From Pseudomonadota bacterium (GTDB lineage Bacteria; Cyanobacteriota; Vampirovibrionia; LMEP-6097), in NCBI GenBank assembly GCA_009924885.1, contig RFQS01000094.1, forward strand, positions 1-8,519: a stretch of DNA of 8,519 nucleotides, read 5' to 3'. A model generated the notes under the pieces. The model worked only from the letters and a program-made list of their open reading frames with translations. It ran no database searches and had not been told where the DNA came from. The position numbers and the translations under genes were made by a program. Below are positions 1 to 7,433 of this stretch, one piece after another; within the stretch, counting starts at the first letter, position 1, and each line of letters starts with the position of its first letter.

Positions 1-1302
1 ACCGCTTTTTATTTTAATTTCTTGCTTTTTGTGGGCTTGGTTTTTCTTTTATCTAAGGGCTTAGCTTATCTAGCTAAGCAGTTTATCGGTATAGTTTCAA
101 TGACAAGCTGTGTCATTACCTCAGTAATTCTTGTTTTAGTCATTAATACTTTATTACTTTTGAAAACACAGAATGATTTTGGTAAGTGGGTTCTAGGTCT
201 AGAGATTAAAAATTTACACGATGATAAAGCTGTGAACTGGTATCAGATGCTTGTTAGAGCCTTTCTTTCCTATGTTTCTGTTTTGATTCTTGGTTTAGGT
301 TCTATCGCGATGATATTTAATTCAGAAAGGCTTACACTGCAAGATCTCTGTGCAAATACCTTAGTGGTAGAGAATCCTAATTATAATCGTCAGTTTTTTT
401 TAGTTAAAATTTTTCATTTTATATCGCTGTTATTAGGATCATTAGTGAGCTTAGGAATTTTCACTATTCTGGTCTGTGCACCAGTACCACTTTTAAGTAA
501 TTATCTATATGAAACTAATATTACTGGTTATGACTCAGTCGCTTTTTATAAACCTGCCTCTGAGACAGAGGCAGAGCTTGTTAAAGAAGAGCTCAGAATA
601 CCAGTATCTAATGGTCAAGTTTATGCTTTGATGAGCCTGAAGGATAATGCGGAGTATTTAGATTTTCAGATTGATGCGAATAGTCAAAATAATTATATTA
701 ATCAACAGACCTTAGATAAGTTAGGTATACCTCAGACCAAGATATCTAGGTACTTTCAGCCAGGGGAGCAACTTTGGACTTTTACTATTTTGCCGTATGT
801 AGATTTCCATCACATATCTTTAAAAGATATAGATTCAGTGGATATTAATATTCATAATCAGATTTTTCATCTGCATACTGGTGAAAATAAGCTAGGCAGA
901 GACTTTCTTGGATTATTTAATTATGCTATAGATACGGAAGCTTCTCAGTTGGTTTTAAAGCCTTATGAATACGATGCAGCCTTATTTCAAGAGAAGTTAA
1001 AACCGAAATCTAAGATTATACTTAGTCAGATTTATCGTAAGTTATATGCCGATTGGGCTCTTAAGTTAAAATCTCGTGGTACTCCTGCCGCGACTGAGCA
1101 GAAACTAAATTACGATATAGTCTTAGACTCTAATTCAGGTCATATTGTCGAGCTTACTCTTTTAGAGCCAAAGATTGACCAGTCATTAGTGGTTTATGCA
1201 GAGAAGTTTCTTAAAAACTATATTGTGATAACTAAATTAAATAAAGAATTGAGAAAGCAGCCTAAAATTAAGCTTAAACTTAGCTTAGCAGCAGTCCTTT
1301 AA
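1..1302 (+). CDS. RDD-like membrane protein with degenerate retropepsin-like and TonB-like C-terminal domains (5' partial)
   Basis: The frame is open from base 1, so the true start lies upstream; the first possible start inside the window (TTG at 22) is probably internal. Hydrophobic helices lie at about nt 13-75, 100-165, 245-310 and 395-510. The stretch at about 175-375 (GKWVLGLEI, then LQDLCANTLVV) resembles an RDD domain. After the last helix, nt 590-975 resembles a clan AA aspartic protease (retropepsin fold). It has a beta-strand ending in Asp at 673-675 where the family has D-T/S-G, here D-A-N-S, followed by an INQQTLDKLGIP helix-like stretch. A second half carries KLGRDFLGLF at 889-918, matching the family's L-L-G-x-x-F-L motif. 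The last 90 residues (about 1018-1299: SQIYRKLYADW, a DIVLDSNSGHIVELTL strand pair, IKLKLSLA) resemble a TonB/TolA C-terminal domain. An envelope-localised role is inferred; the substrate is unknown. Domain calls are by eye and the RDD call is the firmest. Confidence 0.72.
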   Translation, partial: TAFYFNFLLFVGLVFLLSKGLAYLAKQFIGIVSMTSCVITSVILVLVINTLLLLKTQNDFGKWVLGLEIKNLHDDKAVNWYQMLVRAFLSYVSVLILGLGSIAMIFNSERLTLQDLCANTLVVENPNYNRQFFLVKIFHFISLLLGSLVSLGIFTILVCAPVPLLSNYLYETNITGYDSVAFYKPASETEAELVKEELRIPVSNGQVYALMSLKDNAEYLDFQIDANSQNNYINQQTLDKLGIPQTKISRYFQPGEQLWTFTILPYVDFHHISLKDIDSVDINIHNQIFHLHTGENKLGRDFLGLFNYAIDTEASQLVLKPYEYDAALFQEKLKPKSKIILSQIYRKLYADWALKLKSRGTPAATEQKLNYDIVLDSNSGHIVELTLLEPKIDQSLVVYAEKFLKNYIVITKLNKELRKQPKIKLKLSLAAVL

Positions 1303-1329
1303 GGAGACTGGTGGGCACAACGTGCAGTC
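1292..1329. repeat. Alternating inverted repeat between convergent genes
   Basis: CAGTC (1292-1296), GACTG (1306-1310) and CAGTC (1325-1329) follow one another. The middle element can pair with either neighbour: upstream through the stop codon at 1300-1302 (with a CTT/AAG extension), or downstream around an inner GCAC-AAC-GTGC hairpin (1315-1325). It occupies the whole 33-bp gap between two convergent genes, so a shared transcription stop is plausible. There is no T-run on either strand, so it is not a classical intrinsic terminator. Confidence 0.3.
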
Positions 1330-1335
1330 AGCTTC

Positions 1336-2559
1336 TTAATAGCCTAAGGTAAATTTCTCTTTCTCTAAGAGGATCTCCACTTGATTTATTTTTTTATTCT
1401 TCGATAACTTCTCATTTTCACCAAAGCTTAATCTTGCAGATATAGTATCTAAGCGATTTTTAACTTCTTTAAGTTTAAAGCTATGTGACTCTGCATCTAT
1501 CATGCGGAAAGGATAGTTTAGTGAGACGCTTAGCGAATGATTATCTTTCTGTTCGATGAGAATTAAAATCTTTAAAGGTCTTTCTACTACGTCGTGATTA
1601 ATTTCATCTATAAGCTGTATAAGTTCGTTCAGTGAACGGAATATATGAATTTTGTAAGAAAAATCCATATCTAGTGATTTAATTTTAGTTTCTACTTTAA
1701 GCTTTAAGCGACCTGAAGATAGGTAGTTATGTTTATCTACTAGTAAATCTAAACTATCTAGAAAGCCTTTCTCTCCCTCGAAATTCAGTGGTGCTAACTG
1801 AAATAACCAGTTATCTAAAACATCTAAGGTGCTATTAAAATCAGAACGGCACATGAAAAGTAGATTAGAAGCAGAGTGTAAAGTTAAGTCATCGAGATTC
1901 GTGTTTAGTTTTCCTTGAATATCGCTTAATTTCTGTAAGACTTTATCCTGAAAATCCACCAATAAACCTTCTAACCTATCTTCCATTTTGAGATAGTACT
2001 TAGCCTTCAGCTCCCTCTCTATAAGTGCTCTTTGTGAATTATCTACTGGAATATCCGTACTAACACTTAGTTCATGCTTTTTATGATCGTAGAGATCTAT
2101 GCCGATGTTCTTCTTCGGAAGTTTATTAAATGCTTGAAACCAGTTTACATAGTCTAAATCTACGTCGAGAAGAGTCGTAAAAAAGAAAACTAATATCGAA
2201 GAAAGTATCAGTTTGATAACGTAAATATTGATATCAAACATAAAAAATATTACTTGGCTAAAAACTATTAATCCTAAAAATATAAAGCAGAGAACGAAAG
2301 ATCTAGCCCAGGGTTTTAAAAAAAGTAAGAAGATAGATATTCCGATCAGAAAAAGTAAAAAAGTAATGGTGTGAATATCTAAGTTAATGACTAGATCTGA
2401 GTTATACAGGGTATCCTGTAATAGCATTTTCTTAAAAGCGACACGGCCTAATATAAGCCTTTGCTCAAGGCTCGCGAAAATGTTCTGATCTACTAAGGTA
2501 AAACTGACGAAAGATAGTATACCTACCATTAAGCCAGTTAAATAGGATCTGCGGGTCAC
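1336..2559 (-). CDS. Membrane-bound degenerate histidine-kinase-like protein (NarX/DesK type pseudokinase)
   Basis: 407 residues starting at GTG (2559-2557), which overlaps the ruvB stop codon as GTGA, so translation is probably coupled to ruvB. Four hydrophobic helices are visible at about residues 6-26, 63-82, 87-107 and 109-131; a roughly 36-residue non-membrane loop separates the first two. The cytoplasmic half follows HisKA_3 kinases: VDFQDKVLQKLSDI (201-214) lines up with the family's LHDGVLQ-x-L motif, but the phospho-acceptor His is Gln204 (codon CAG). Residues 303-321 (KIHIFRSLNELIQLIDEIN) align with the N-box helix but lack the Asn and His. Residues 340-400 keep the end of an HATPase-like fold (KNRLDTISARLSF, then QVEILLEK) but lack the DxGxG and GxGL glycines. 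It should therefore neither bind ATP normally nor autophosphorylate. The role is unknown; a sensing or scaffolding pseudokinase is an inference. The kinase resemblance is by eye and could be convergent. Confidence 0.6.
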   Translation of the reverse strand: MTRRSYLTGLMVGILSFVSFTLVDQNIFASLEQRLILGRVAFKKMLLQDTLYNSDLVINLDIHTITFLLFLIGISIFLLFLKPWARSFVLCFIFLGLIVFSQVIFFMFDINIYVIKLILSSILVFFFTTLLDVDLDYVNWFQAFNKLPKKNIGIDLYDHKKHELSVSTDIPVDNSQRALIERELKAKYYLKMEDRLEGLLVDFQDKVLQKLSDIQGKLNTNLDDLTLHSASNLLFMCRSDFNSTLDVLDNWLFQLAPLNFEGEKGFLDSLDLLVDKHNYLSSGRLKLKVETKIKSLDMDFSYKIHIFRSLNELIQLIDEINHDVVERPLKILILIEQKDNHSLSVSLNYPFRMIDAESHSFKLKEVKNRLDTISARLSFGENEKLSKNKKINQVEILLEKEKFTLGY

Positions 2560-3635
2560 CTACAATATTCTAAACCTTTTTCGGTTACAACTCTGCCCCT
2601 TTGTGTTCTTAGAAGTAAACCAGACTGAATTAAAAAGGGTTCATAATAATCTTCGACGGTATTTTTATCCTCACCAATCAAGCCAGCTATGGTTTCTAAG
2701 CCCGCAGGTCCACCTTTATAGTGTTGTATTAAAACTTCTAGAATTTTTTTATCCATTTTATCAAGACCATATTTATCTATCTGGTAAAGATCAAGTGCTT
2801 TATGTGCTATCTGCTCATTAATTAAATCAGCTTCTAAGTGATCCGCATAATCTCTGACCAATCTTAATAGCCTATTTGCGATTCTTGGCGTGCCTCTGCT
2901 TCTGCTAGCTATCTCCATAAGACCAGAAGAGTTTATATTCACTAAAAGCTTTTTAGCGTTTTTAGAAATAATCTCAGCGAGCTCTTCGTGAGTGTAATAC
3001 TGCATGCGATGAACATGTAAAAATCTGTCTCTGAGTGGGGCACTAATATAGCCTAGTTTAGTAGTCGCTCCTACTAAAATAAATTTATTAATTTTAAGAC
3101 GCATAATGCGAGAAGAACTATCTTTACCTGAGTTTAAATCCACCTCGAAATCCTCTAAGGCAGGGTAAAGCAGCTCTTCTGTAACTTTATTTAAACGATG
3201 AATCTCATCTATAAAAAGTACATCTCCAGTATTTAAAGACATGAGTATACCGATAATATCTTTAGGTCTATCTAAAGCTGGTGCAGAAAAGGTTTTAATT
3301 GAAGTGCCTAATTCTTTAGCTATTAGATATGCACAGCTAGTTTTTCCTAGACCAGGAGGACCGTAAAGCATTACGTGTCCCATACTTGCGATATCCTGTC
3401 TCTTGCGAGCTGCATCCATAGAGATTTTCAGGGCTGATTTTAATTTTTCTTGACCGATATATTCATCGAAGTTATCTGGTCTTAAGGATTCTCGTGCAGT
3501 TCCCTGTTCTAGGCTGGGATTGGTTTCTGAGGCGATGTCCCCTTGATTTAAATTAGGGTCCAAGCACGTTTGGGGAACTCTAAGTTCAGGCTCAGAAGAA
3601 TTTTCATCTTGGCTATAAGAGGATAAGATAACCAT
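2556..3635 (-). CDS. ruvB: Holliday junction branch migration ATPase RuvB
   Basis: A hexameric AAA+ motor that works with RuvA to drive branch migration of Holliday junctions during recombinational repair. The order of motifs is complete: Walker A GPPGLGKT (92-99), Walker B DVLFIDEIH (138-146), the beta-hairpin region that contacts RuvA (about 172-184), sensor 1 GATT (189-192), arginine-finger stretch PLRDRF (200-205), sensor 2 GTPRIANRLLR (248-258) and a C-terminal winged helix (about 290-355, with GGPAGLETIA). At 359 residues it is slightly longer than usual because of an acidic, low-complexity N-terminal extension of about 45 residues. The ATG at 3635 follows an in-frame stop two codons upstream (3639-3641) and has no good Shine-Dalgarno, so the start is fixed by the stop rather than by a ribosome site. 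No ruvA or ruvC lies in the window; the coupled downstream gene is a kinase-like membrane protein. Confidence 0.96.
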   Translation of the reverse strand: MVILSSYSQDENSSEPELRVPQTCLDPNLNQGDIASETNPSLEQGTARESLRPDNFDEYIGQEKLKSALKISMDAARKRQDIASMGHVMLYGPPGLGKTSCAYLIAKELGTSIKTFSAPALDRPKDIIGILMSLNTGDVLFIDEIHRLNKVTEELLYPALEDFEVDLNSGKDSSSRIMRLKINKFILVGATTKLGYISAPLRDRFLHVHRMQYYTHEELAEIISKNAKKLLVNINSSGLMEIASRSRGTPRIANRLLRLVRDYADHLEADLINEQIAHKALDLYQIDKYGLDKMDKKILEVLIQHYKGGPAGLETIAGLIGEDKNTVEDYYEPFLIQSGLLLRTQRGRVVTEKGLEYCR

Positions 3636-3636
3636 T

Positions 3637-3652
3637 ACTTACATTCGTAAGT
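3637..3652. promoter_or_regulatory. Perfect inverted repeat touching the ruvB start codon
   Basis: ACTTAC-4-GTAAGT, six of six pairs, ends one base before the ruvB ATG. In the ruvB mRNA it would form a tetraloop hairpin (loop GAAU) whose 3' arm occupies the place of the ribosome binding site; as DNA it has operator-like symmetry. Either role is inference. Confidence 0.35.
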
Positions 3653-3697
3653 CTAACATGGAAATTAAGGAATGGCTTGCTGGTGATTGGGTGAATT

Positions 3698-3771
3698 TCT
3701 AATACTTTTTTCATCTACTCCTAAAAAAAAGAATTAATTCTCTAAAATTGGTATAAAATTAAAGTATTAGA
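3698..3771. repeat. Nested inverted repeats between ruvB and the ATPase gene
   Basis: An 11-bp perfect inverted repeat, TCTAATACTTT (3698-3708) and AAAGTATTAGA (3761-3771), is separated by 52 bp. Allowing a 2-nt bulge it extends further outward through GAAT/ATTC. Almost exactly at its centre (one base off) sits a second perfect palindrome, AGAATTAATTCT (3730-3741). The structure spans the divergent promoter region and overlaps the extended -10 of the ATPase gene. It could be a pair of repressor sites around a central site, or a cruciform-prone relic. AT-richness raises the chance level, but the shared centre is unusual. Confidence 0.45.
3749..3757 (+). promoter_or_regulatory. Extended -10 promoter for the ATPase gene
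   Basis: TGG-TATAAA matches an extended -10 (TGn plus TATAAT-like), and no convincing -35 is visible. A start about 7 nt downstream would fall in the right arm of the flanking inverted repeat and give a leader of about 30 nt. An AGGGA ribosome site lies at 3783-3787, ten bases before the ATG at 3798. Confidence 0.4.
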
Positions 3772-3797
3772 TTCTAAAATTTAGGGAAATTCTGATT

Positions 3798-4985
3798 ATG
3801 TCAAAAAAATTCATTCCACGATTTCAGTATTCAGTTTTAAAAAAACTTGTTCAAGAAAATAAGGTTCTGATTTTATATGGTCCGAGGCAGGTTGGGAAAA
3901 CAACTATTTTGAAAAAATACCTAGAAGCGACTAAGGAAGAACATATTTTTCTGAGTGGCGATGATTATTCTCATCAAGCTTTGCTAAAGCCTTCTATTTC
4001 TGATCTCAAGGCTTTAATTGGATCTAAAAGGCTCTTAGCGATTGATGAGGCTCAGAAAATTGATGATATAGGGCTGATTCTTAAGATTTTAGTTGATAAT
4101 ATCAAGGGTTTAAAAGTTATAGTAACAGGTTCTTCGACTTTTAATTTGGTAAATCAGGTGAGTGAGCCACTTACAGGTAGAAAGCATATTTTATATATTT
4201 ATCCTATTGCTCAGATGGAGCTAGCTCAAAGAGAGGATTTTAAAGACACTAAGTTAAACCTAGAACAGAGATTAATTTATGGTTCTTATCCAAGAATTAT
4301 TAATTTAGATGATAATCAGCTCAGGCAGCTCGAACTGAGAGAGTTAGTTAATTCTTATTTATTTCAAGATATTTTACAGTTGGATGGTTTAAAAAATTCT
4401 AAGAAACTGTATCAGTTATTAAAATTACTAGCTTTTCAGTTGGGTTCTGAGGTATCACATCTAGAATTAGGTCAGCAATTAGGAATGGATAAAGCTACGG
4501 TTGCTAAGTATTTAGAATTACTAGAAAAAACTTTTGTAATTTTTGAAAGAACTAGTTTTAGTCGTAATCCTTGTAAGGAAATATCTAAAGGAAAAAAATA
4601 CTATTTCTATGATTTAGGTGTAAGAAATATTATCGTGGATGATCTGAAGCCTTTATCCATGCGTGACCCACGAGAAATAGGGCATCTTTGGGAAAATTAT
4701 ATTTTAGTAGAGAGGCTTAAATATCATGAATATTCAAAATTAATCAGCGGAGTTGAGCCTAGAAGTTATTTTTGGAGAACTTATGAACAGCAGGAAATAG
4801 ATTTAATAGAAGAAATAAATGGAAACCTTTATGCTTATGAAATTAAATTTAAAACTAGGTCTAAATGGAAACCCTCATTAACTTGGCTTAAGGACTATCC
4901 TCAAGCTAAAAATCTTCAGATAGATTCTAGTAATTACTTAAGTTTTATTGGTGCAGCTGGCAACAACGAAACCACAAACAGATAA
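3798..4985 (+). CDS. AAA family ATPase with C-terminal DUF4143-type domain
   Basis: 395 residues. The N-terminal AAA_14-type ATPase has Walker A GPRQVGKT (28-35), Walker B LLAIDEAQ (79-86) and a sensor-like TGSS (110-113). A winged-helix-like segment follows at 219-243 (LELGQQLGMDKATVAKYLELL). The C-terminal half is DUF4143-like: YYFYDLGVRN (268-277), then a nuclease-like arrangement EID (333-335) and EIK (348-350) resembling a PD-(D/E)xK core. Proteins of this type are common, often strain-variable single genes, and their function is poorly known; mobile or defence links are suspected but unproven. The last 11 residues or so after NYLSFI look like read-through into the 3' end of the opposite MFS gene, which it overlaps by 52 bp. 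The ATG at 3798 has an AGGGA site 10 nt upstream. Glutamine codons are mostly CAG, like the other host genes here. Confidence 0.88.
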   Translation: MSKKFIPRFQYSVLKKLVQENKVLILYGPRQVGKTTILKKYLEATKEEHIFLSGDDYSHQALLKPSISDLKALIGSKRLLAIDEAQKIDDIGLILKILVDNIKGLKVIVTGSSTFNLVNQVSEPLTGRKHILYIYPIAQMELAQREDFKDTKLNLEQRLIYGSYPRIINLDDNQLRQLELRELVNSYLFQDILQLDGLKNSKKLYQLLKLLAFQLGSEVSHLELGQQLGMDKATVAKYLELLEKTFVIFERTSFSRNPCKEISKGKKYYFYDLGVRNIIVDDLKPLSMRDPREIGHLWENYILVERLKYHEYSKLISGVEPRSYFWRTYEQQEIDLIEEINGNLYAYEIKFKTRSKWKPSLTWLKDYPQAKNLQIDSSNYLSFIGAAGNNETTNR

Positions 4986-6295
4986 GCATAACAAGCAAAA
5001 GCCACGATAAAACCTACATTCCAGTTAGGTACTTCAAGTGAGCCTTGAGCTAATTCAGCTACCTTCGCGATTAGAGGGCCTATAAAGGCTCCACCGATAA
5101 TCGCAGTACACAGAATACTAGAAATGGCATCTGCATATTTAGGAGCAAAGCTCTTAGTCGTAAGACCATAAATGCTAGGAAACATAATCGAAATAGAAAA
5201 AGCTACCGCTGGTAATGCCCACAGAGCGACATTTAGATCATTGCTGCTAACAGCAAAAAATAAGGCTATGCAGGCTAAAACAGCGTGAATCTGAATCGCT
5301 AAGCGGCTAGAAATTTTATCTAAGTAGAGTGAGCTTAAAAGCCTGCCTAGAAGCAGGGCTCCCCAGTAATTACTAATAGTGGTGTTTTTTAGTGCTTCTG
5401 CTGTGACTCCTAGAGTTTCAGTAATTTTATATTTATCTTCTAAATAAAAACTCAGTGTGTTCGCTAAACCTACTTCTACACCTACATAAAGAAAGATACC
5501 GAGAGCATATAAATAGATTAAAGGCTGCTGTGTAAGTAGCTCTAAGACGGGGTTTGATTTAGTTGCTGGAAGGTTTTCGTGATGAGTTACAGTCGCTGTC
5601 GCTTCGTTAATAAGATTAACTTCATCTGGGGAATGCTCTTCTTTAGCGGCTGCTGGGAACTTCTGTAAGCTAATTAAAACTAACATAATTACAGCTAAGA
5701 CCGAAAATACCCAGTAACTAAAAGTCCACGGTAAATTTAAGTTCTTAATAAGAGTCACTAACTGGGGCGCGCAGTAGCTACCTGCCCCCATAAGCACCAT
5801 AAATATAGTAAGGTTTCTTGAGTATTTTTCAGGTGATGAAATATCGTTTACGAGAGGGTTTAAAACTACTTGAATACCTGTAACTCCTATGCCACAGATA
5901 AACATAGAGATCATATTAATAATAAAGCCAGAAATATTAGCGAAGAGTAAGACGCCGAGTATGGTTACTAAAGTGCTATAGATCAAAGTTTTTTTCTTAC
6001 CCGCCGCCGTAATCACTAAGCCCCAAGGCAGTGATGTAAAACCATAAGCGATAAAAAATACGGCTGCAAGTACGACTGAAAGTGAAGGTGAGACATTATA
6101 GGTTTCACTAATTTTCGGGATAATCGCTCCAGCGACATTAGTAATCGCTCCGAAGGTAAAGTAACCGAAGGCGATAGCGAAGCTGAGTGCTAAATATTTA
6201 TTTTTTTCTTCAGGGTTATTTTCTGGTTTGATTTCTGTTTCTGGCATTCTGAAATTATAGTATTTTTTGAGTTTGCTTTTAGGTACAATTACCAT
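4934..6295 (-). CDS. MFS transporter, FHS/FucP-like sugar permease
   Basis: 453 residues with twelve predicted membrane helices in two sets of six, joined by a charged loop at about residues 212-255. Helix 4 carries GIQVVLNPLV, comparable to the A-N-P motif in the FHS (fucose-galactose-glucose/H+ symporter) group, and GKKK (99-102) sits in the usual 2-3 loop position. The substrate cannot be told; a sugar or related small molecule taken up with protons is the family expectation. The outer ATG at 6295 is reported, but neither it nor the ATG at 6247 (residue 17, MPETEIKP) has a Shine-Dalgarno. The first 16 residues are basic and atypical, and a TATAAT lies just before 6247, so the shorter form is at least as likely. 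The 3' end overlaps the convergent ATPase gene. It is divergently placed from the methyltransferase gene. Confidence 0.85.
   Translation of the reverse strand: MVIVPKSKLKKYYNFRMPETEIKPENNPEEKNKYLALSFAIAFGYFTFGAITNVAGAIIPKISETYNVSPSLSVVLAAVFFIAYGFTSLPWGLVITAAGKKKTLIYSTLVTILGVLLFANISGFIINMISMFICGIGVTGIQVVLNPLVNDISSPEKYSRNLTIFMVLMGAGSYCAPQLVTLIKNLNLPWTFSYWVFSVLAVIMLVLISLQKFPAAAKEEHSPDEVNLINEATATVTHHENLPATKSNPVLELLTQQPLIYLYALGIFLYVGVEVGLANTLSFYLEDKYKITETLGVTAEALKNTTISNYWGALLLGRLLSSLYLDKISSRLAIQIHAVLACIALFFAVSSNDLNVALWALPAVAFSISIMFPSIYGLTTKSFAPKYADAISSILCTAIIGGAFIGPLIAKVAELAQGSLEVPNWNVGFIVAFACYAYLFVVSLLPAAPIKLK
6254..6259 (-). promoter_or_regulatory. Possible -10 box placed just before the inner MFS start
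   Basis: A perfect TATAAT on the minus strand ends 6 nt before the ATG at 6247. If used, the transcript would begin at or very near that ATG and be leaderless. No good -35 is seen at 16-19 bp, and the region is AT-rich, so chance is a real alternative. Confidence 0.25.
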
Positions 6296-6341
6296 AAAGC
6301 GACAGAGACTAATTGCAACGTGTTATTAAATAAAGTTGTGT

Positions 6342-6347
6342 AAGGGA
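6342..6347 (+). promoter_or_regulatory. Ribosome binding site of the methyltransferase gene
   Basis: AAGGGA lies 4 nt before the ATG at 6352. An in-frame stop at 6331-6333 and no other start codon between fix this start. Confidence 0.5.
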
Positions 6348-6351
6348 AGTT

Positions 6352-7344
6352 ATGGTATTAAAATTTATCGATTTATTTGCTGGCATTGGTGGCTTTAGGC
6401 TTGCCCTTGAGAGTTTAGGTGGAGAATGTGTATTTAGCTCAGAGTGGGATAATTTTGCACAACAGACTTACCAAGCGAACTTTGGTGATTTACCGAATGG
6501 TGATATTACCCAAATAAAAAGTGAAAATATACCAGACCACGATATTCTATGTGCAGGTTTCCCTTGCCAACCTTTTAGTTTAGCTGGTGTTAGTAAAATG
6601 AATTCCTTAGGCTATGCTCATGGCTTTGCACATAAAACGCAGGGAAACCTATTCTTTGAGGTAGCTAGAATTATTAATGATAAGCAGCCGAAGGCTTTTA
6701 TTTTAGAAAATGTGAAAAATCTAGTCAGTCACGATAAGGGTAATACTTTTAAAACTATTACTGATATTTTGGTGAATGATTTAAATTACACTGTCTATCA
6801 TAAAGTAATTGATTCATCGTGTTTTGTTCCTCAAAAAAGACAAAGGATCTTTATAGTTGGATTTAAAAAGCCAACTTATTTTAAATTTCAAGACTTGGAT
6901 TATTCTAAAACTCCGAGCATTGCTTCTATTCTTGAAAAGCAAGTAGAAGAAAAATATACACTCACAGATCATTTATGGCAATACTTGCAAAATCATGCAG
7001 AAAAACATCGACTTAAAGGGCATGGATTTGGATTTGGATTAGTAGATTTAAATGGTGTATCAAGAACCTTGTCTGCAAGGTATCACAAAGATGGTTCCGA
7101 AATATTAATACCTCAAGAAGGTAAAAATCCTAGAAGATTGACTCCGAGAGAGTGTGCAAGAATAATGGGTTTTCCCGATGATTATAAAATAGTATGCAGT
7201 AATACAAGAGCGTACAAGCAGTTTGGTAACTCTGTCGTAGTCCCAGTTGTAAGGTATGTCGCAAAATGTTTACTCGATAGCCTCAAAGCAGATATTGAAA
7301 TACCTAAATATAAACAGCTTGACTTAATCCCCTTAGCTGCTTAA
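6352..7344 (+). CDS. DNA (cytosine-5)-methyltransferase, Dcm/EcoRII-like
   Basis: Transfers a methyl group from S-adenosylmethionine to C5 of cytosine in a short target. All main motifs are present in order: I DLFAGIGGFR (7-16), IV GFPCQPFS (69-76) with catalytic Cys72, VI ENVKN (119-123), VIII QKRQRIFIVGF (161-171), IX around RTLSARY (238-244) and LTPRE (263-267), and X QFGNSVVVPVV (290-300). The target-recognition region is short, about residues 172-237. Wording after motif IV (SLAGVSKMNSLG) and at motif IX (TLSARYHKDGSEILI) recalls E. coli Dcm and M.EcoRII, but the target cannot be deduced. At 330 residues it is a complete small enzyme. It is followed 89 bp later by an endonuclease remnant, so it was probably half of a type II restriction-modification pair and may now act alone. 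Glutamine codons are 11 CAA to 5 CAG, opposite to the flanking genes, suggesting transfer. Confidence 0.95.
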   Translation: MVLKFIDLFAGIGGFRLALESLGGECVFSSEWDNFAQQTYQANFGDLPNGDITQIKSENIPDHDILCAGFPCQPFSLAGVSKMNSLGYAHGFAHKTQGNLFFEVARIINDKQPKAFILENVKNLVSHDKGNTFKTITDILVNDLNYTVYHKVIDSSCFVPQKRQRIFIVGFKKPTYFKFQDLDYSKTPSIASILEKQVEEKYTLTDHLWQYLQNHAEKHRLKGHGFGFGLVDLNGVSRTLSARYHKDGSEILIPQEGKNPRRLTPRECARIMGFPDDYKIVCSNTRAYKQFGNSVVVPVVRYVAKCLLDSLKADIEIPKYKQLDLIPLAA

Positions 7345-7423
7345 TATTTCTAAAAGAGCAGGGTATTATTTACTCTAAAGTTTTAATAACTTCCAAAAGA
7401 AAGTCAAAATCTGCAAAAAACTT

Positions 7424-7429
7424 AGAAGG
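7424..7429 (+). promoter_or_regulatory. Possible ribosome site before the endonuclease remnant
   Basis: AGAAGG lies 4 nt before the ATG at 7434, which is rather close. It could allow translation of the remnant, or be former coding sequence, since the frame stays open upstream to 7323. Confidence 0.3.
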
Positions 7430-7433
7430 TCTA

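Noticed and set aside
22..24. TTG as the start of the first gene
   Set aside because: The frame is open to base 1 and the TTG falls inside a hydrophobic helix, so the gene begins outside the window.
1306..1329. Classical intrinsic terminator
   Set aside because: A hairpin can form but no T-run follows it on either strand.
2603..2821. A 72-codon plus-strand reading frame
   Set aside because: It lies wholly inside ruvB on the opposite strand; its product resembles nothing and ruvB is clearly the real gene.
760..3356. Avoidance of CCWGG as a sign of the methyltransferase target
   Set aside because: CCAGG occurs at 760-764, 2308-2312 and 3352-3356, so avoidance is not visible; the sample is too small to infer a target.
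3637..3652. A standard LexA box before ruvB
   Set aside because: The palindrome matches neither CTGT-8-ACAG nor GAAC-4-GTTC nor GTTC-7-GTTC.
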